From Muscardinus avellanarius (taxonomy: Eukaryota > Chordata > Mammalia > Rodentia > Gliridae), in the NCBI GenBank assembly GCA_963383645.1, contig OY726561.1, positions 137,695,227-137,759,226 of the forward strand: a stretch of 64,000 nucleotides of DNA, read 5' to 3'. The position numbers and the translations under genes are program-made. Shown here one piece after another: positions 61,289 to 64,000 of the stretch (the first letter of the stretch is position 1; the number at the start of each line of letters is the position of its first letter). Below the pieces are notes generated by a model. It did no database searches. It was not told the DNA's origin and saw nothing but the letters and a program-made list of their open reading frames with translations.

Positions 61289-62224
61289 GTCCAGTAGATT
61301 TTGATGGATTGAATCCAAGGACCAATGAAGGGTGCAAAAATATGAAAGTTTATCATTAAGCCAAGGAAAGATAGGAAACAAAAATTGCAAAGAGAACAGC
61401 CATCGAGGTTCTTAGGAGGTGAGCTTTTATCCCCTGCTGAGGTTCCTTGCTTCCTCTTTTATGATGGGTCAGAATTGGGTCATGGGGGCCCAATTATCTT
61501 TTGCCCAGTGTCCTTCTTTCCTTTTTGTGGCACTGGGGATTGAATCCAGAGGCATTTTACCATTGAGCTAGACCCCCAACTTGACTTTATTTTTATCTGA
61601 AAACAGAGTCTTACTAGGTTGACGAGAATCTCACCATTGGCTAAGACTGTCCTCGAACCTGTGATCCCCTGTCTCAGCTTGATCAGTTTTAATCCTCACT
61701 TTGAACCTCTATTCCAAAGATCAATGGGTCCCTCTAATCTCTTGGTCTCACCTGTCTGCTTCTCTTCCTTTTTCCTTTGATCACTCTTGGGGCTGAAGTT
61801 TTGTATTAACTTGCACTGTTATCCCTGTATCTATTAACCTCTCCTATCCCTGTTGTTTATACAGATAGCCTTTTTTAACCTTCCTGTTTCTAGGTCATTG
61901 TAATATTCAATTCCACATGTATGGGGCTGTCATGGTCTCTCTGTCATGGTCTACACAGGCACAGTAGAGAAAGATTTGAGTCATTTGACGTGCAGGGCCA
62001 CGAGTTCAAGGGTTTAACCAACATTCCTGAAACAAATCATTCCAGTCTCATACAAAAGCTTTCAGGTAAACAGAGAATTCCCTAATGGGTTACACATCAC
62101 CTTGATGTCCAGTCTGATAAAATCTGAGTCAGAAGAACTCAGGTCAATCGTGCCCATTGCTATAGAAGCAAAACCGCCACGCAAAAAGTTAGCAAAACAA
62201 ATCTAGCCATGGACATAAAACCTA
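61289..62224 (-). other. Possible LTR-derived block, unclassified
   Basis: Read on the minus strand, 61289-61510 has the look of an LTR end (antisense agtttatcattaagcc, then aaacaaaaattgcaaagag). 61681-62224 may continue it. A SINE lies between. No family was fixed. Confidence 0.3.
61523..61680 (-). mobile_element. B1-dID SINE, minus, 5' end missing
   Basis: It runs from gtggcactggggattgaatc to gatcccctgtctcagctt. Confidence 0.88.
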
Positions 62225-62357
62225 ACAGGAACAGAATGGACGTTTCCCAGAAATAGAAGGATGACTTAACATTAGAAAATCTTTTAGAGTAATTGTTCAC
62301 CTCAATAAACTTATGATATCATCTCTATAGATAAAATAATCTTTGTGAACTTCAATG

Positions 62358-62815
62358 ATATTATTTTATTTTATTTTTTTATTTTTTGGTGGTACTGGGG
62401 TTCCTGGAAGCCCTTCTACCTCTGGGATACACTCCCACGGGCTACACTCCCAGACCTATTTTTTTACCTTTTTTTTTTTTTTTTTTTTGGTGGTACTGGG
62501 GTTCCTGGAAGCCCTTCTACCTCCGGGTTACACTCCCAGACCTATTTTTACATTTTTATTTGGAAACAGGGTCTCCTAAGCCAGAACACGTGGCTGGCTT
62601 CAAACCTGCGTGATCCTCCTGTCTCTGCCTCCCAAGCGTGGGGATTACAAGCATGCGCCACCATGCCCGGCCATTTTTTTTACCTTTTTATGTGGAAACA
62701 GGGTCCCTTAAGCCCTTAAGCCAGCAAGGCTGGCTCCGAACCAGCGCGATCCTCCTGTCTCCGCCTCCCAAGCGCAGGGATTACAAATGTGCACCACCAC
62801 GCCTGGTCAATATTA
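62358..62815 (-). mobile_element. B1-dID SINE, young short subtype, minus, split by a second
   Basis: The outer pieces are 62358-62478 and 62672-62815, ending caccacgcctggtc. It has a partial internal duplication (ggctacactcccag). (a)tttttttacctttttt flanks the inner copy. Confidence 0.92.
62479..62671 (-). mobile_element. B1-dID SINE, young short subtype, minus, nested
   Basis: It has ggttcctggaagcccttcta and ends caccatgcccggcc. Both inner and outer copies belong to the same young subtype. Confidence 0.93.
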
Positions 62816-62865
62816 ATTATTTTTAAAAAGAAAAAAACTTCTAATAATCTGAGACTAGAAGGAGT

Positions 62866-62867
<2 letters not shown>

Positions 62868-62914
<47 letters not shown>

Positions 62915-63107
62915 CGGGATTAAACCCAGGGCCTTTTTACCTTTGGGCTATACCCCCTGACCTATTTTATTATTTTTATTTTGAAAGAGGGTCTCTCTAA
63001 ATTGCTAATAGTCTCACTAAGTTGTGGAGGCTCGCTTCAAATCTGCGATCCTCCTGTCTCACCATCCCAAGTACTGAGATTATAGGCATACTCCACCAAG
63101 CCTGGCA
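62868..63107 (-). mobile_element. B1-dID SINE, minus, with (GT)n at its 3' end, in the L1
   Basis: About 40 bases of GT are followed by ttactcgggattaaacccag and end ccaccaagcctggc. agaaggag/agaaaggaa flank it. Confidence 0.92.
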
Positions 63108-63160
63108 GAAAGGAATTTCTTTAGCCTGATACAGAATACCCTCTTCTCTTCCAGCGATGA

Positions 63161-63595
63161 AAATCTTGTGACCAAGGGTTGCAGCATCTCAACCTGATTT
63201 TCCCTAAAACCCATGTAGTATAATAATAATTGACTGTATGTAGACTATAGGAGCGTGTCCACACGTATTTTAAGTTTTTCACTCTTGAAAGCTTTGATTC
63301 CCTTTAAATGGTGACTTCTGAAGTTCTCACTGGTGGGCATGGAGGATGGGGTAGTTAGCATTGCACAGACACATTTATGGATCCTCTGCCTTCACCTTGC
63401 ACTTCCAAAGCAGCACTTATTAAGTGTCTCCTGTATACATTCAACCGTACATCCTCCAGAGGAGCTGTTCACCTGCCTCCTCCCCGTGAGCCAGCCACAA
63501 AGCTGCGGGGACAGAGTGGGGTCCATTTTGAGCCCTCACCACGGTCCTGACGGATTCCTGAGTCCTTTTGCTGCAGAGCGGATGCGAGATGCCAG
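63161..63595. other. Intergenic sequence, nothing recognised
   Basis: I see no gene. Several chance frames overlap at 63330-63635. Confidence 0.45.
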
Positions 63596-63860
63596 AGGTA
63601 GACATGGACACAGAGGACACGGTCCCTGCCCTTAGGAGCCCAGAGCCGGGCACTAGACAGACACGTAAACACTAGTCCGCACTCCGTAATTGCAACTGTA
63701 TTTGAACGGTGACAGGAGGACTGCGGGGAACGGGAGGGCTGTTCCGGGAGCTCACAGGAGGCTTTTGAGTTGACTCTTGGGGTAGGGAGAGGAGTTCTTC
63801 AGGCCAGCAAGGGTGTGAGGTTAACTCAGAGCCGAGAGGAATCAGCAAAGCAGGAAGGCG
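63596..63860 (+). mobile_element. L2-like fragment, plus
   Basis: gacacggtccctgcccttagg, gacacgtaaacac, gggagctcacaggaggctttt and aatcagcaaagcaggaagg follow the order of an L2 3' region. Confidence 0.5.
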
Positions 63861-64000
63861 ATCTACTGTGTGTGTGTACAGCACGGTACATGTGTATGCA
63901 GCCCAGCCTGTGTGTGGTGTGTGGTATATGTAGTGTGTTCTGTTGTGTGTGTGAGGTCTCTACATGTTGTCCTTGTGGTATGTGTGTGGTGTGCGTGTGT
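63861..64000 (+). repeat. Interrupted GT-rich tract at the window end
   Basis: Repeated tgtgtgtg, tggtgtgtgg and tatgtagtgtg steps continue to the last base, so the tract extends beyond the window. Confidence 0.85.

Larger units (their letters stand above)
62225..63160 (+). mobile_element. Old L1 ORF2 fragment, plus, with SINEs inside
   Basis: Three pieces read in L1 ORF2 order: gatgacttaacattagaaaatc (before 62358), aaacttctaataatctgaga (62836-62862) and aggaatttctttagcctgat (63112 on). Confidence 0.75.

Noticed and set aside
30263..64000. Coding exons of CPNE4, the expected divergent neighbour
   Set aside because: No copine C2 or vWA-type sequence appears in any frame. The gene's coding exons probably lie beyond the window.

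Overview
This is mammalian, non-coding-rich DNA. The best guess is a squirrel-family rodent (Sciuridae or close kin). The window is saturated with a dimeric SINE: a 7SL-derived B1-like left half (core ggaggctgagacaggaggat) joined to a tRNA-derived ID-like right half (gtagctcagaggtagaatgc, then gggttcaatccccagtac). That architecture matches the B1-dID family of sciurids and dormice. I count roughly 110 copies or fragments by eye. Most short open frames in the window are frames through these SINEs or through microsatellites.

The only host gene I can support is ACP3 (prostatic acid phosphatase, formerly ACPP), on the minus strand. Exons 1 to 7 lie between 30262 and 900, with every splice site GT/AG and an intact reading frame of 255 codons plus one base. 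They encode the signal peptide, the RHGDRSP catalytic motif, catalytic Arg79 and two N-glycosylation sites. The remaining 3' exons, which carry the catalytic His/Asp pair, lie left of the window. Intron 1 is about 18.4 kb. Intron 2 holds a decayed duplicate of exon 3 with its flanking intron.

Upstream of ACP3 (30.3-64 kb) I recognise no further host gene. This part holds a degenerate gammaretrovirus-like provirus (31448-39136), four old or 5'-truncated L1 pieces, ancient MIR, L2, MER5A and possible LTR fragments, and many SINEs. The provirus has two LTRs, a 4-bp CTAG target duplication, a tRNA-Thr-like primer site, and remnants of gag, protease, RNase H, integrase and env TM. Reverse transcriptase and most of env SU are missing. 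Ancient elements inside the gene introns include a MER20 (hAT-Charlie), MER5A and MIRs.

The most interesting structure is a four-level nest. A SINE is split by the provirus; the provirus leader contains another SINE; that SINE contains a 459-bp polyadenylated retrocopy of an unidentified transcript with a perfect 15-bp target duplication. Other points of note are the duplicated, decayed exon 3, two in-frame exons with weak donors bracketed by inverted SINEs, and a young SINE subtype with a GC-rich hairpin. SINE coordinates are by-eye boundaries, good to about 5-15 bases unless a target duplication is quoted.
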